Source: JBFWRK01 sp050248955 (GTDB lineage: Bacteria; Actinomycetota; Acidimicrobiia; Acidimicrobiales; Ilumatobacteraceae). From it: a stretch of DNA of 64,000 bases. The translations under genes and the position numbers were made by a program. The stretch lies in NCBI GenBank assembly GCA_050248955.1, contig JBFWRK010000005.1, forward strand, positions 62,001-126,000. Direction: 5' to 3'. Below the pieces are notes generated by a model. The model was not told the origin of the DNA. It saw nothing but the letters and a program-made list of their open reading frames with translations, and searched no databases. Shown one piece after another: positions 47,200 to 55,608 of this stretch. Numbering within the stretch: position 1 is the stretch's first letter; every line of letters begins with the position of its first letter.

Positions 47200-48656
47200 G
47201 GCAGGTCCTCCGGTTCATGTGAGCGAGGGATGACGATGCGGAACGTCGCCCCGGCGCCGACAGCGCTGTCGAGCTCGACGTGCCCTCCGTGGGCGCGAGC
47301 GATGGCGGCGACGATCGGCAGGCCGAGCCCGGTTCCCTCTGGGCGCGAGCGGGTGCTCCGCTCGCCACGCGAGAACCGATCGAAGATGCGCTGGTGGTCG
47401 GAGGGGTCGATGCCCGGCCCGGGATCCGAGACCCACAGCCGTACGTCACCCCCGATCGTCTCGCCGCCGATCTCGATGCGGTCGCCCTCGCTCGTGTGCT
47501 GGACGGCGTTCGTCACGAGCGCCAGCACCGCCTGGAGGAGCCGATCGCCGTCGGCCAGCAGGAGCACGTCGCCGGTGCGCAGCGGCGACGCCCGCGCCCA
47601 CTCGCGCGGCGCCAAGGCCGACGCCCGGGCGAGCGCGCTGTCGAGGAGATCGCTGAGGTCGACGAGATCGAGCCGAAGGAAATCGGGACGGGAGGCGCGG
47701 GCGACGACGAGCAGGTCGCCGACGTACCGAGCCATCCGGTCGAGCTCGTCGATCACGAGGGCGATCGTCTCGGCTCGCTCGGCGGGGTCGTCGCCGAGCA
47801 CTTCCAGGTGGCCACGCACGATCGTGATCGGCGTGCGCAGCTCGTGGGCCACATCGTCGAGGAACGCCCGCTGCCCGCGGAATGACTCGTCGAGCCGGTC
47901 GAGCATGCCGTTGAAGGTGTGGCCGAGCTCCGCGAGCTCGTCGTTGCCCTCGACGGGGATCCGCGTGGTGAGATCGTTCGCGCTGATGCTGCGCGTCGCC
48001 CGCGTCAGCTCACCGACCGGCCGCAGCACCCGACCGGCGATGGTCCAGGCTGCGACGCACCCGAAGACGAGCACCATGCCGGCGACCAGCAACAGCGTGC
48101 GCACGACCCGGTCGACCTCGGCGCGATCCGCGGCCGGGAAGATCGCTACGACGAACGTGCCGAGAACCTCCCCGTCGCCCCCGAGCAGCGGCACCGCCAG
48201 TGTGCGGGCATCGCCGGATGGCGTCGCGCTGTCGACACGCGTCGCGGTGCGCGACGACGTCCACCGTTCCACGAGCTCGGCGTCCTCGAGCAGCTCGACC
48301 GGCGCATCGAAGGAGAACAGGTACGGCTCGCCGCGCACGAACGCGTAGAACGCCTCGTCTGCGGCAGGGACGTTGCGCGACAGAAAGGTCGTGAAGATCG
48401 CCGCCACGTCGTCGCCGAACGGCTCGCCCGTCTGCGGCGACGTTCCGGCCGACAGCGCGCGCAGCTCCTCGATCTCCTGCGCCAGCTCACGCTCCGTCTC
48501 CTCGTCGGCGCGTACTTCGAGCATCTGTCGCGTGGCGATGACCGAGACACCGAGGGCGAGCACGAGGAGGACGACCGAGCCGAGGACCACGCGGGCCCGG
48601 ATGCCTCGCAGCGCCCGACGTGCCCGCTCGACCCGGCGGCTGGTCTCAGCCGTCAT
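47196..48656 (-). CDS. HAMP-type sensor histidine kinase (HK3)
   Basis: A 486-residue kinase. Helix 1 is near residues 23-42, the sensor domain near 43-186 (with TGEPFGDDVAAIFTTFLSRN, shared with HK1), helix 2 near 187-208, then HAMP, H271 (DVAHELRTPI), N-box LVTNAVQHTSEGD, and G-boxes VSDPGPGID and GTGLGLPIVAAI. The ATG at 48656 lies inside the end of the Asp-rich protein gene (11-bp overlap), so the small protein and the kinase are made together. An upstream extension of the frame is low-complexity and is the shadow of that gene. Confidence 0.9.
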   Translation of the reverse strand: MTAETSRRVERARRALRGIRARVVLGSVVLLVLALGVSVIATRQMLEVRADEETERELAQEIEELRALSAGTSPQTGEPFGDDVAAIFTTFLSRNVPAADEAFYAFVRGEPYLFSFDAPVELLEDAELVERWTSSRTATRVDSATPSGDARTLAVPLLGGDGEVLGTFVVAIFPAADRAEVDRVVRTLLLVAGMVLVFGCVAAWTIAGRVLRPVGELTRATRSISANDLTTRIPVEGNDELAELGHTFNGMLDRLDESFRGQRAFLDDVAHELRTPITIVRGHLEVLGDDPAERAETIALVIDELDRMARYVGDLLVVARASRPDFLRLDLVDLSDLLDSALARASALAPREWARASPLRTGDVLLLADGDRLLQAVLALVTNAVQHTSEGDRIEIGGETIGGDVRLWVSDPGPGIDPSDHQRIFDRFSRGERSTRSRPEGTGLGLPIVAAIARAHGGHVELDSAVGAGATFRIVIPRSHEPEDLP

Positions 48657-49062
48657 CGCCACCGCCGTCGTCATCGCCGGCGTCGTCGTCACCGTCATCG
48701 TGATCGTCGTCGCCACCGTCATCGCCCGGAGGTGCTGGTGCGGGTGCGACGGGTACCGGTGCCGGTGCCGGCGCCGGCGGTGGAGGTGGAGGTGGTGTCG
48801 TGGGTGCTGGTGGGCTGAGCGGCGCCGCCGTGGGGGGCGGAGCAGGCAGGGTCGTGTCCGGTGCGGACGTGACCGGAGCGTCCGGCTGCAGCGTGGTCGC
48901 GGGAGACGGCGCCGTGATCGGAACCGAGTGCACGATGATCGGGTCGACGTGCGGCCGTTGATCGGGAGCCAGCGCGCGTAGCCCGGCAGCGACGCCGATG
49001 GCGATGGCACCGGCCGCGACGAAGGCGATGATCGGCACGGCGGAACGGAGGGATCGGGCCAT
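48646..49062 (-). CDS. Small membrane-anchored protein with Pro-rich stalk and Asp-rich tail
   Basis: A 138-residue protein, not a recognised family. An uncleaved anchor or signal peptide (SAVPIIAFVAAGAIAIGVAA) is followed by a Thr/Pro segment, a poly-Pro/Ala stalk with seven consecutive prolines, and a C-terminal tail of about 25 residues made mostly of Asp and Gly, with one His. The acidic tail would face outside and could bind calcium or other cations. Overlap with the start of HK3 and the position as first gene of the operon suggest it works with that sensor, for example as a ligand collector or accessory subunit; this is inference. Confidence 0.75.
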   Translation of the reverse strand: MARSLRSAVPIIAFVAAGAIAIGVAAGLRALAPDQRPHVDPIIVHSVPITAPSPATTLQPDAPVTSAPDTTLPAPPPTAAPLSPPAPTTPPPPPPPAPAPAPVPVAPAPAPPGDDGGDDDHDDGDDDAGDDDGGGDDG

Positions 49063-49098
49063 TCGAACAGGCAGCTTCGGGCACCCTGTTGATGCGTC

Positions 49099-49127
49099 GA
49101 TGAGAAGCAGATGAGAATCCTCTCATC
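49099..49127. promoter_or_regulatory. GATGAG direct and inverted repeats before the HK3 operon
   Basis: GATGAG occurs at 49099 and 49110 (11 bp apart; CTCATC on the minus strand, pointing to the operon start at 49062), and the second copy forms an inverted repeat GATGAGA-ATCC-TCTCATC (49110-49127). The arrangement matches the half-sites before the giant gene and suggests autoregulation by RR3 or cross-regulation by RR2. Confidence 0.55.
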
Positions 49128-49216
49128 CAGGGAGCGAGACCATCGCGGTGGGATCTCGCTTCGAGGCTGGTCCAATGGCTGGTGAAATGGTCGTAGCCGA
49201 CGATCGGAGGATCACC

Positions 49217-49567
49217 ATGGATGTGACCGAGCTCCTGCAGCAGACCCGTGACGCGCTGACGGTGAAGCGTGTCTTCGGCGACCCCTACGAGCGCGACGGT
49301 GTGACAGTCATCCCCGTCGCCGCTGTCCGCGGCGGAGGTGGCGGCGGCCAGGGAGAGGGCGGCACACCCGACGGTGCCGGCACCGGATCGGGATCCGGCG
49401 GCGGGTTCGGCATCGCCGCCAAGCCGGCCGGTGTGTACGTGATCGACGGCACCACCGTCGGCTGGAAGCCGGCGATCGACGTCAACCGGATCGTCATCGG
49501 CGGCCAGGTCGTGGGCGTGGTCGCGCTCCTGGTGCTGCGCAGCATCATGCGCCACCGTCGACGGTGA
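49217..49567 (+). CDS. GerW/YtfJ-family protein
   Basis: A 116-residue protein of the GerW (YtfJ, spore-protein) family. It shows the conserved start TVKRVFGDPYERDGVTVIPV, a glycine-rich loop, then GFGIAAKPAGVYVIDG and WKPAIDVNRIVIGGQVVG, and a short C-terminal hydrophobic segment and Arg-rich end. Despite the name, homologues occur widely in non-sporulating actinobacteria, where the function is unknown. ATG 49217 is chosen for its GGAGGA SD; the frame extends upstream to 49148 without homology. Its TGA overlaps the GTG of the RecQ gene. Confidence 0.85.
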   Translation: MDVTELLQQTRDALTVKRVFGDPYERDGVTVIPVAAVRGGGGGGQGEGGTPDGAGTGSGSGGGFGIAAKPAGVYVIDGTTVGWKPAIDVNRIVIGGQVVGVVALLVLRSIMRHRRR

Positions 49568-51642
49568 CGGTGGACGCCGGCGACGCACGATCGCACGCGT
49601 CCGCAGACGACCACCTCGCGGCGACCATCGCCGCGATGGCGGGGCCCGACGCCGAGCCCCGTGAGGACCAGCGCGTGGCGGTGCGCGCCCTGGTCGACGG
49701 TCACGCCAGGGTGCTCGTGGTGCAGGCCACGGGCTGGGGCAAGTCCGCCGTCTACTGGGCCGCAACGAGGGCGTTGCGGGCTGCCGGCGCCGGCTGCACG
49801 CTGGTCGTGTCGCCGTTGCTGGCGCTGATGCGCGACCAGATCGCGGCAGCCGAGCAGGCCGGTCTCCGTGCAGCCACGGTCAACTCCACGAACGTCGACG
49901 ATTGGGCCGACGTGATGGAGGCGGTGCGGGCCGGGACGGTCGACGTGCTGCTGATCTCACCCGAGCGGCTCGCGAACCCGCGGTTCGCATCGCAGCTGCC
50001 GTCCCTGCTCGGCGCGTGCGGCCTGCTCGTGATCGACGAGGCGCACTGCGTCTCGGACTGGGGCTTCGACTTCCGGCCCGACTACCAGCGGCTCACCCGC
50101 ACGCTGATGGCGCTCACGGCCGGCACGCCAGTGCTCGCCACGACCGCGACCGCCAACGAGCGCGTCACGCTCGACGTCGCCGGTCAGCTCGGAGCTGACA
50201 CGCTCACGTTGCGTGGCTCGCTCGCGAGAGCGTCCCTGCAGCTCGCCGTGGTGCCGGGGCTCGACCCGGTGCAGCGCTGCGCATGGGTCGCCGACGCGCT
50301 CGGTGAGCTGCCCGGCTCGGGGATCATCTACGTGTTGACCGTCGCCGAGACCGAACGGGTCGCCGGTCTGTTGCGAGAGCGCGGGTTCGACGTCGCCGCC
50401 TACTCGTCGAAGGTGGAGCCGTCGGAGCGCGAGGTGTTGGAGGGACGGCTGCGCCGCAACGAGGTCAAGGCGTTGGTGGCGACGTCGGCGCTCGGCATGG
50501 GATACGACAAGCCGGATCTCGCGTTCTGCATCCACCTCGGCTCGCCGGCGTCACCGGTCGCCTACTACCAGCAGGTCGGGCGAGCGGGGCGTGCCCTCGC
50601 CGAGGCGGTCGCGGTGCTGCTGCCGTCGGTCGCCGACGAACGGCTGTGGGACTACTTCGCCACGGCGGGCATCCCCGAGACCGACCACGTGGACGCGGTC
50701 CTGCGGGCACTCGCCGGCGGTGCGACGTCGGTGCCGTCGTTGGAGGCGGCCACCAAGCTCCGCCGCGGACGGCTCGAGGCGCTGCTCAAGATCCTGGCTG
50801 TCGACGATGTCGTCGTCCGCGATGCGGGCGGCTGGTCGGCGACCGGCACGCCATGGGTGTACGACGAGGCGAAGTGGACGGCGTTGAAACGGGTCCGCGC
50901 CGAGGAAGCCGATCTGATGCGCCAGTTCGCAGCCGGGAGCGGGTGCCTGATGCAGTTCCTGCAGCAGGCGCTCGACGACCCTGATCCCGCTCCCTGTGGG
51001 CAGTGCTCGGTCTGCACCGGCGAGCTCCCGTACCCCGGGGCAGCACCCACCGACGTCACGGTCGAGGGGGCGAGGGCGTTCTTGCGAACGATCGACGTCG
51101 AGATCGAGCCACGGAAGCTGTGGCCCTCCGGACTCGCCGGTCGCAAGGGTCGGATCACCGGTTGCCTCGCCGGCCGGGCGCTCGCGTTCGCCGACGACCC
51201 GGCGTGGGAAGGCAGCCTGGATCTGTTGAACGGGCGCGACGCACCGATCACCGACGAGATCGCCGACGGGATGGTGGCGGTACTGACCCGCTGGTCGCGC
51301 ACCTGGCAACGGCCGGTCGCCGTGGTGCCGATGCCCTCGCGCCGCCGCAGCGAGGTCATCCGCTCGCTCGCCGACCACATCGCAACCGTGGGCAAGCTGC
51401 CGCTCGTCGACGCGCTCGAGGTCGTCGGCCCGACGGCACCGACCGACGTCGCGTCGGCCGCCCGGGCCGCGGCGCTGATCTCGTCGATCCGACTTCGGGA
51501 CGGCGTGACGCTGCCGGACGGGCCGGTGCTGCTCGTCGACGACACGTACCGCACCGGCTGGACCGCCACGATCGCCGGTGCGCTGCTGGTCGAACGCGGG
51601 GCCAGCTCCGTCCTCCCGTTCGTCATCCACCAGCTTCCCTGA
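49564..51642 (+). CDS. RecQ-family ATP-dependent DNA helicase with C-terminal phosphoribosyltransferase-like domain
   Basis: A 692-residue protein. Residues about 30-370 form a superfamily 2 helicase: motif I QATGWGKSAVYW, motif II VIDEAHCVSDWGFDFR, motif III ATTATAN, and motif VI YYQQVGRAGRA preceded by GMGYDKPDLAFCIHLG, all typical of RecQ. A cysteine cluster, PCGQCSVCTGE (about residue 480), is the remnant of the RecQ zinc-binding domain; there is no HRDC domain. The last 200 residues carry a PRTase signature, VLLVDDTYRTGWT, as in ComF-like proteins. Helicase-PRTase fusions are known in actinobacteria, and a DNA-repair role is likely. It is coupled to gerW by a 4-bp overlap. Confidence 0.9.
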   Translation: MTVDAGDARSHASADDHLAATIAAMAGPDAEPREDQRVAVRALVDGHARVLVVQATGWGKSAVYWAATRALRAAGAGCTLVVSPLLALMRDQIAAAEQAGLRAATVNSTNVDDWADVMEAVRAGTVDVLLISPERLANPRFASQLPSLLGACGLLVIDEAHCVSDWGFDFRPDYQRLTRTLMALTAGTPVLATTATANERVTLDVAGQLGADTLTLRGSLARASLQLAVVPGLDPVQRCAWVADALGELPGSGIIYVLTVAETERVAGLLRERGFDVAAYSSKVEPSEREVLEGRLRRNEVKALVATSALGMGYDKPDLAFCIHLGSPASPVAYYQQVGRAGRALAEAVAVLLPSVADERLWDYFATAGIPETDHVDAVLRALAGGATSVPSLEAATKLRRGRLEALLKILAVDDVVVRDAGGWSATGTPWVYDEAKWTALKRVRAEEADLMRQFAAGSGCLMQFLQQALDDPDPAPCGQCSVCTGELPYPGAAPTDVTVEGARAFLRTIDVEIEPRKLWPSGLAGRKGRITGCLAGRALAFADDPAWEGSLDLLNGRDAPITDEIADGMVAVLTRWSRTWQRPVAVVPMPSRRRSEVIRSLADHIATVGKLPLVDALEVVGPTAPTDVASAARAAALISSIRLRDGVTLPDGPVLLVDDTYRTGWTATIAGALLVERGASSVLPFVIHQLP

Positions 51643-52855
51643 CACCAGCCTCCCTGACACCGGCTCGGTCATCGCCGAGCACTCCCGCGAGGAGCGCGAT
51701 GACGACACCGGCGACGGGTACCACCACCAGGGCGAGCCTGAGGTTCAGCGCATCGCCCACCAGGCCGACGAACGGCGGCGCGACGAGGAACCCGATGCGT
51801 CCCATCCACGCGACCGCGGCAACGCCGTGGCCGGTGCTCACGCCGGGCACATCGCCGGCGGCATGGAACACGAGCGGGAACAGCGGCGCCGTGCCGAGCC
51901 CGGCGAGCGAGAACCCGACGATGATCGTCGCCGGTTCACCGATCGCCAGGCCCGAACCGACCGATGCTGCGGTGAGCAGACCACCGGCCCGCACGACGGC
52001 GACCTCACCGAACCGATCGACGATCCGATCGCCGGACAACCGGCCCAGCGTCATCATCGTCTGGAACCCGAGGTAGACGAGGCCGGCCGCGGCGACGGAC
52101 GTTCCGAGCTCCGTTCGCAGCAACACGGCGCCCCACGATGCCGGCGCGTCTTCGACGGCCGCGGCCATCACGACGACGAGGCCGAGCAGCACCAGGCGAT
52201 GTGTCGCTCGCCTCGGCGCGTCGCCTCCAGCGGCGGCGGTCGCGTGCACGGCGGAGGGGGCAGCGTCGTCGCTGATCGAGTCGTGGCCCGGCAGCAGCCA
52301 CCGGCGCGTCAGCAGCGCGGTCACGATGATGACCGCGCCGGCAACGGCGAGGTGCAGTTCGAGGCTGATCCCCGCCGCTCCGGCGGCGGCCCCGGCGATG
52401 CCGCCCACGACGGCACCCACGCTCCACAAGCCGTGCAGGCTGTTGATGATCGACCGTCCCCACCCGCGTTGCACCCGCAATGCGTGCGCGTTCATCGAGA
52501 CGTCCATCAACGAGTCGAAGCTGCCGTAGACGAGGAACGCGGCCGCCAATGCGCTCCACGCCGGAGCGAGTGCGAAGCAGGGGAGCACCAGACCGAACGC
52601 GACACCGCAGCCGGTAGCGAGCCGACCGCTGCCGACGCGGGCGACCAACCATCCGGCGATCGGTCCCGACAGCAGTGCGCCCACGGGCACGGCCGCGATG
52701 GCTGCGCCGAGCGAGGTGTTGGAGAGCCCGAGCTCCGCCTTGATCGCCGGCAGGCGCGGTACCACGTTGGCGTAGGCGACGGCGTTCAGCAGGAACAGCA
52801 CCGCGACCGCACGCCGTGCCGTCACGAGCCCTCGTTCAGGCCGCGCGCGCCGCAT
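51623..52855 (-). CDS. MFS transporter
   Basis: A 410-residue protein with about 12 membrane helices, split by a hydrophilic central loop (about residues 190-215, DSISDDAAPSAVHATAAAGG). The helix 1-3 region YANVVPRLPAIKAELGLSNTSLG and RLSGDRIVDRFGE resemble the YfnC/fosmidomycin-like or unknown MFS group. The substrate is unknown. The last codons contain a duplicated AGVRE unit, and the gene overlaps the 3' end of the convergent recQ by 20 bp. TAGCGT 8 nt before the ATG indicates a leaderless start, next to the LexA box of dinB. Confidence 0.82.
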   Translation of the reverse strand: MRRARPERGLVTARRAVAVLFLLNAVAYANVVPRLPAIKAELGLSNTSLGAAIAAVPVGALLSGPIAGWLVARVGSGRLATGCGVAFGLVLPCFALAPAWSALAAAFLVYGSFDSLMDVSMNAHALRVQRGWGRSIINSLHGLWSVGAVVGGIAGAAAGAAGISLELHLAVAGAVIIVTALLTRRWLLPGHDSISDDAAPSAVHATAAAGGDAPRRATHRLVLLGLVVVMAAAVEDAPASWGAVLLRTELGTSVAAAGLVYLGFQTMMTLGRLSGDRIVDRFGEVAVVRAGGLLTAASVGSGLAIGEPATIIVGFSLAGLGTAPLFPLVFHAAGDVPGVSTGHGVAAVAWMGRIGFLVAPPFVGLVGDALNLRLALVVVPVAGVVIALLAGVLGDDRAGVREAGVREAGG

Positions 52856-52863
52856 GCGCCGAC

Positions 52864-52869
52864 ACGCTA
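52864..52869 (-). promoter_or_regulatory. -10 element of a probable leaderless gene (MFS, 52855)
   Basis: Read on the minus strand the box is TAGCGT, 8 nt from the ATG at 52855. Confidence 0.45.
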
Positions 52870-52892
52870 GGCGACGTTCGAGCGCAGATGTG

Positions 52893-52906
52893 CGAACATG
52901 TGTTCG
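52893..52906. promoter_or_regulatory. LexA (SOS) box
   Basis: CGAACATGTGTTCG is a perfect match to the actinobacterial/Gram-positive SOS consensus CGAACRNRYGTTYG. It ends at the first base of the preferred dinB start codon and lies 38 bp from the divergent MFS start, so LexA binding would cover the dinB transcription start. Confidence 0.85.
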
Positions 52907-54084
52907 TGTCGGAGGATGCGACGATCCTGCATGCCGACCTCGACGCGTTCTACGCGTCGGTCGAGCAGCGCGACGACCCGAGGTTGCGCGGCAGACCGGT
53001 CATCGTCGGCGCCGGTGTCGTTCTCGCTGCCAGCTACGAAGCGAAGGCGTGCGGGGTGCGCACGGCGATGGGCGGCGCACAAGCCCGGCGGCTGTGCCCG
53101 CGGGCGATCGTCGTCGAGCCACGGATGTCCGCGTACACCGAGGCGAGCAGGGCCGTGTTCCGCGTCTTCGAACAGACGACGCCCCTGGTCGAAGGGCTCT
53201 CGATCGACGAGGCGTTCCTCGAGGTCGGCGGGTTGTGGCGGATCGCGGGAACGCCGACCGAGATCGCGGTCCGCCTGCGGCAGGACGTCCTCGAACAGGT
53301 CGGTCTGAAGATCACGGTCGGTGTCGCGAGGACGAAGTTCCTCGCCAAGGTGGCGAGTGCGGTCGCCAAGCCGGACGGCCTGCTCGTCGTCCCGCCCGAC
53401 GGTGAGCTCGCGTTCCTCCACCCGCTGCAGGTCGAACGGCTGTGGGGCGTCGGTGCGGTGACTGCCGCGAAGCTCCACGCGCGTGGGATCACGACCGTCG
53501 GCGAGCTCGCCGCGTTGGAACAGGCGACGCTGGGACGAGCGTCCGGCCGGCACCTGCACGCGCTCGCCCACAACGAGGATCCCCGGCCGGTGCACGTCGG
53601 CCGCCGCCGACGTTCGATCGGGTCGCAGCACGCCCTCGGCCGTTCGCCGCGATCGACGGAGGAGATCGACACGCAGCTCGTCGCGCTCGTCGACCGTGTG
53701 ACCCGCCGGATGCGCGCCGCCGGTCGGGTCGGCCGCACAGTCGTGCTGCGGCTGCGCTTCGACGACTTCTCGCGGGCGACCCGTTCGCACACGCTGCCGC
53801 GCTCCACTGCGCACACCGAGACGATCCTGGCGACCGTGCGCGCGTTGGTCTCCACGGCGACACCGCTCATCGAGGAGCGCGGCGTGACGCTCCTCGGCGT
53901 GTCGGTCGGGAACCTCGACGACAGCGGTGCCGTTCAGCTCACGTTGCCGTTCGACGGGCACGGCGACGGCGCGCTGGACGCCGCGCTCGACGAGGTGCGG
54001 GAGCGCTTCGGCGCCTCTGCTGTGACGCGCGCCGTCCTGCTCGGCCGCGACCCTGGTCTGTCGATGCCGATGCTTCCGGACTGA
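52906..54084 (+). CDS. dinB: DNA polymerase IV (Y family)
   Basis: A 392-residue Y-family translesion polymerase. The metal-binding motifs are HADLDAFYASVEQ (first Asp) and LSIDEAFLEV (Asp-Glu), and the helix-hairpin-helix thumb is LWGVGAVTAAKLHARGI. The little-finger domain runs from about residue 240. Low-fidelity bypass of damaged bases is expected. GTG 52906 is preferred because it begins exactly at the polymerase homology and leaves the LexA box upstream; ATG 52888 would place the box inside the coding region. No C-terminal clamp-binding motif is obvious, though VQLTLPF near the end could serve. Confidence 0.92.
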   Translation: MSEDATILHADLDAFYASVEQRDDPRLRGRPVIVGAGVVLAASYEAKACGVRTAMGGAQARRLCPRAIVVEPRMSAYTEASRAVFRVFEQTTPLVEGLSIDEAFLEVGGLWRIAGTPTEIAVRLRQDVLEQVGLKITVGVARTKFLAKVASAVAKPDGLLVVPPDGELAFLHPLQVERLWGVGAVTAAKLHARGITTVGELAALEQATLGRASGRHLHALAHNEDPRPVHVGRRRRSIGSQHALGRSPRSTEEIDTQLVALVDRVTRRMRAAGRVGRTVVLRLRFDDFSRATRSHTLPRSTAHTETILATVRALVSTATPLIEERGVTLLGVSVGNLDDSGAVQLTLPFDGHGDGALDAALDEVRERFGASAVTRAVLLGRDPGLSMPMLPD

Positions 54085-54100
54085 TGCCTCGGCGGGGGCG

Positions 54101-55231
54101 CTACGGCCGAACGTCGCCGTCGCTCTCGCTCTCGCTGTCGCTGACGCTGTCGCTGATGTTGTCGACGGTACCGTTCGCGAGGCGCCGGAGCGCGGCGAAG
54201 AACGCGTCGGCGGCGTCGCTCCAGGTCGGGAGCTGCTGGCCGCGCCTGCGCGCCCCGTCGGTCAGGACGGTGCGCCACTCGTCGTCCGTTGCCAGCCGTC
54301 GCAGCGCCGCTGCGAGACCAGCGACGTCGCCGGGCGGGAGGACGCAGCCCTCGCGGCCGTCCTCGACCAGGTTCGGCAGGTTGCCGGCCCGCCAACCGAC
54401 TGCGGGCAGCCCGGCGGCGAGCGCTTCGCCGTAGACCGTGCCGTACGCCTCTGCATAGCTCGCGAGCGCGAACACGTCGGCGGCGGCGTAGAGGTCGGCC
54501 ACCTCGCCGCGGGTCACAGCGCCGTGGATGACGACCCGCTCCGCCAGATCGGGTGCGCCAGCGCGGGCGCGGACACGGGCGGCGTAGTCGGCATCGACGT
54601 CGTCGCGGCCTGCGAGGTGCAAGGTGGCGTGGTCGGGCGGGAGCTGCGCGACGGCGTCGAGCAGCTCGAGCACGCCCTTGTTCGGCAGCCAGTTGCCGAC
54701 GCACAGGATCGCGATCCGGCGACCGCGGCGGAGATCCTGGGATGGTGACCGACCTGCCGGCAGGTCGCTCCCCGGCTCGACCACGCAGATCCGTTCTGCC
54801 GGCAGGCCGTGCTGGCGCACCAGGTCGTGCCGGAGCGACGTGCTCGCCACGATCAAGAGGTCGCATCGGCGGTAGAACGCCCGATCCAGCGGCCGCTGGA
54901 GCGCGGTGCGAACCCGGCCCTGGCCGACGCCGCCCGGCGGTTGATGGAGCATCGCCGCGATCGGAGCGTGCCGCCTGCGGCGGAGCACGAGCCACGGCGC
55001 GACCGACCACGCCGTGATGCTGTCGACCACGACGACGCCGCGAGCGGCGCGCAACGGGTTGCCCACCCCGGCGACGGAGATGAACTCGACCGCGGCCCGC
55101 CTGGCGGGCGCGGCCTCCGCCATCCGGCGGTGGTAGAGGTGGCCGCCCGACACCTGCGCCGGCGAGCCTCGCGTCACCAACGACACGACGAGCTCGTCGG
55201 CGTTACGGGCGCTGCGGGCGGGGTCGCTCAA
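54101..55231 (-). CDS. GT4-family glycosyltransferase
   Basis: A 376-residue GT-B glycosyltransferase. The N-terminal domain has VTRGSPAQVSGGHLYHRRM; the C-terminal donor-binding domain has ILCVGNWLPNKGVLELLDAV, the DVFALASYAEAYGTVYGEALAAG motif region (residues split by the E-x7-E pair) and NLPNLVEDG. A nucleotide sugar is the expected donor; the acceptor is unknown. The TTG at 55231 is chosen because it overlaps the TGA of the 6-PTPS gene by 4 bp and gives the family start. The last 20 residues (ISDSVSDSESESDGD) are Ser/Asp low-complexity sequence encoded by a 6-bp repeat. It is the third gene of the zinc-dehydrogenase/6-PTPS/GT operon. Confidence 0.85.
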   Translation of the reverse strand: MSDPARSARNADELVVSLVTRGSPAQVSGGHLYHRRMAEAAPARRAAVEFISVAGVGNPLRAARGVVVVDSITAWSVAPWLVLRRRRHAPIAAMLHQPPGGVGQGRVRTALQRPLDRAFYRRCDLLIVASTSLRHDLVRQHGLPAERICVVEPGSDLPAGRSPSQDLRRGRRIAILCVGNWLPNKGVLELLDAVAQLPPDHATLHLAGRDDVDADYAARVRARAGAPDLAERVVIHGAVTRGEVADLYAAADVFALASYAEAYGTVYGEALAAGLPAVGWRAGNLPNLVEDGREGCVLPPGDVAGLAAALRRLATDDEWRTVLTDGARRRGQQLPTWSDAADAFFAALRRLANGTVDNISDSVSDSESESDGDVRP

Positions 55232-55605
55232 CCGAGGCGGTTGCTGTAGCCGCCGAAGGCGGTCGCCGACTCCCACACCCGGACCGACAGCGTCTCGACA
55301 CCGGTCGCGGCGAGATCCTCGGCGAGGGTGTCGTACGCCCAGCGAGCGAACACCTCGACCGTCACGGCCTCGGCCTCGTCAGGACGGATGATGTCGAGGT
55401 TCTTGTTGCGCACGGTGCCGTCGATCCGCGCGAGCGCGGCGTCGAGCACGTCGAGATCGCAGACCATGCCGCGGTCGTCGAGCTGCTCGCGTTCCACCAC
55501 CACCTCGAGACGGTAGTCGTGCTCGTGGAGCTCCCCTTCGGGCCCCTCGACCCCTGGCATGACGTGTTGGGCGATGAACTGGATGGCGGTGCCGACCTGG
55601 TACAT
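55228..55605 (-). CDS. 6-pyruvoyl-tetrahydropterin synthase / QueD family protein
   Basis: A 125-residue T-fold enzyme. Zinc-binding histidines are in FIAQHV and the HEHDY motif. The expected catalytic Cys is in GMVCDLDVLDAAL, and the conserved Glu that anchors the pterin is in RVWESATAFGGY. Family members convert dihydroneopterin triphosphate to 6-pyruvoyl-tetrahydropterin, sepiapterin or 6-carboxy-tetrahydropterin. No queC, queE or GTP cyclohydrolase I is near, so queuosine synthesis is not indicated. It starts 3 nt after the dehydrogenase stop and overlaps the glycosyltransferase start. Confidence 0.87.
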   Translation of the reverse strand: MYQVGTAIQFIAQHVMPGVEGPEGELHEHDYRLEVVVEREQLDDRGMVCDLDVLDAALARIDGTVRNKNLDIIRPDEAEAVTVEVFARWAYDTLAEDLAATGVETLSVRVWESATAFGGYSNRLG

Positions 55606-55608
55606 GCG

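Noticed and set aside
55228..55605. Queuosine/preQ0 gene queD
   Set aside because: No queC, queE or folE is near, and the partners (dehydrogenase, glycosyltransferase, RibA-RibD) point elsewhere.
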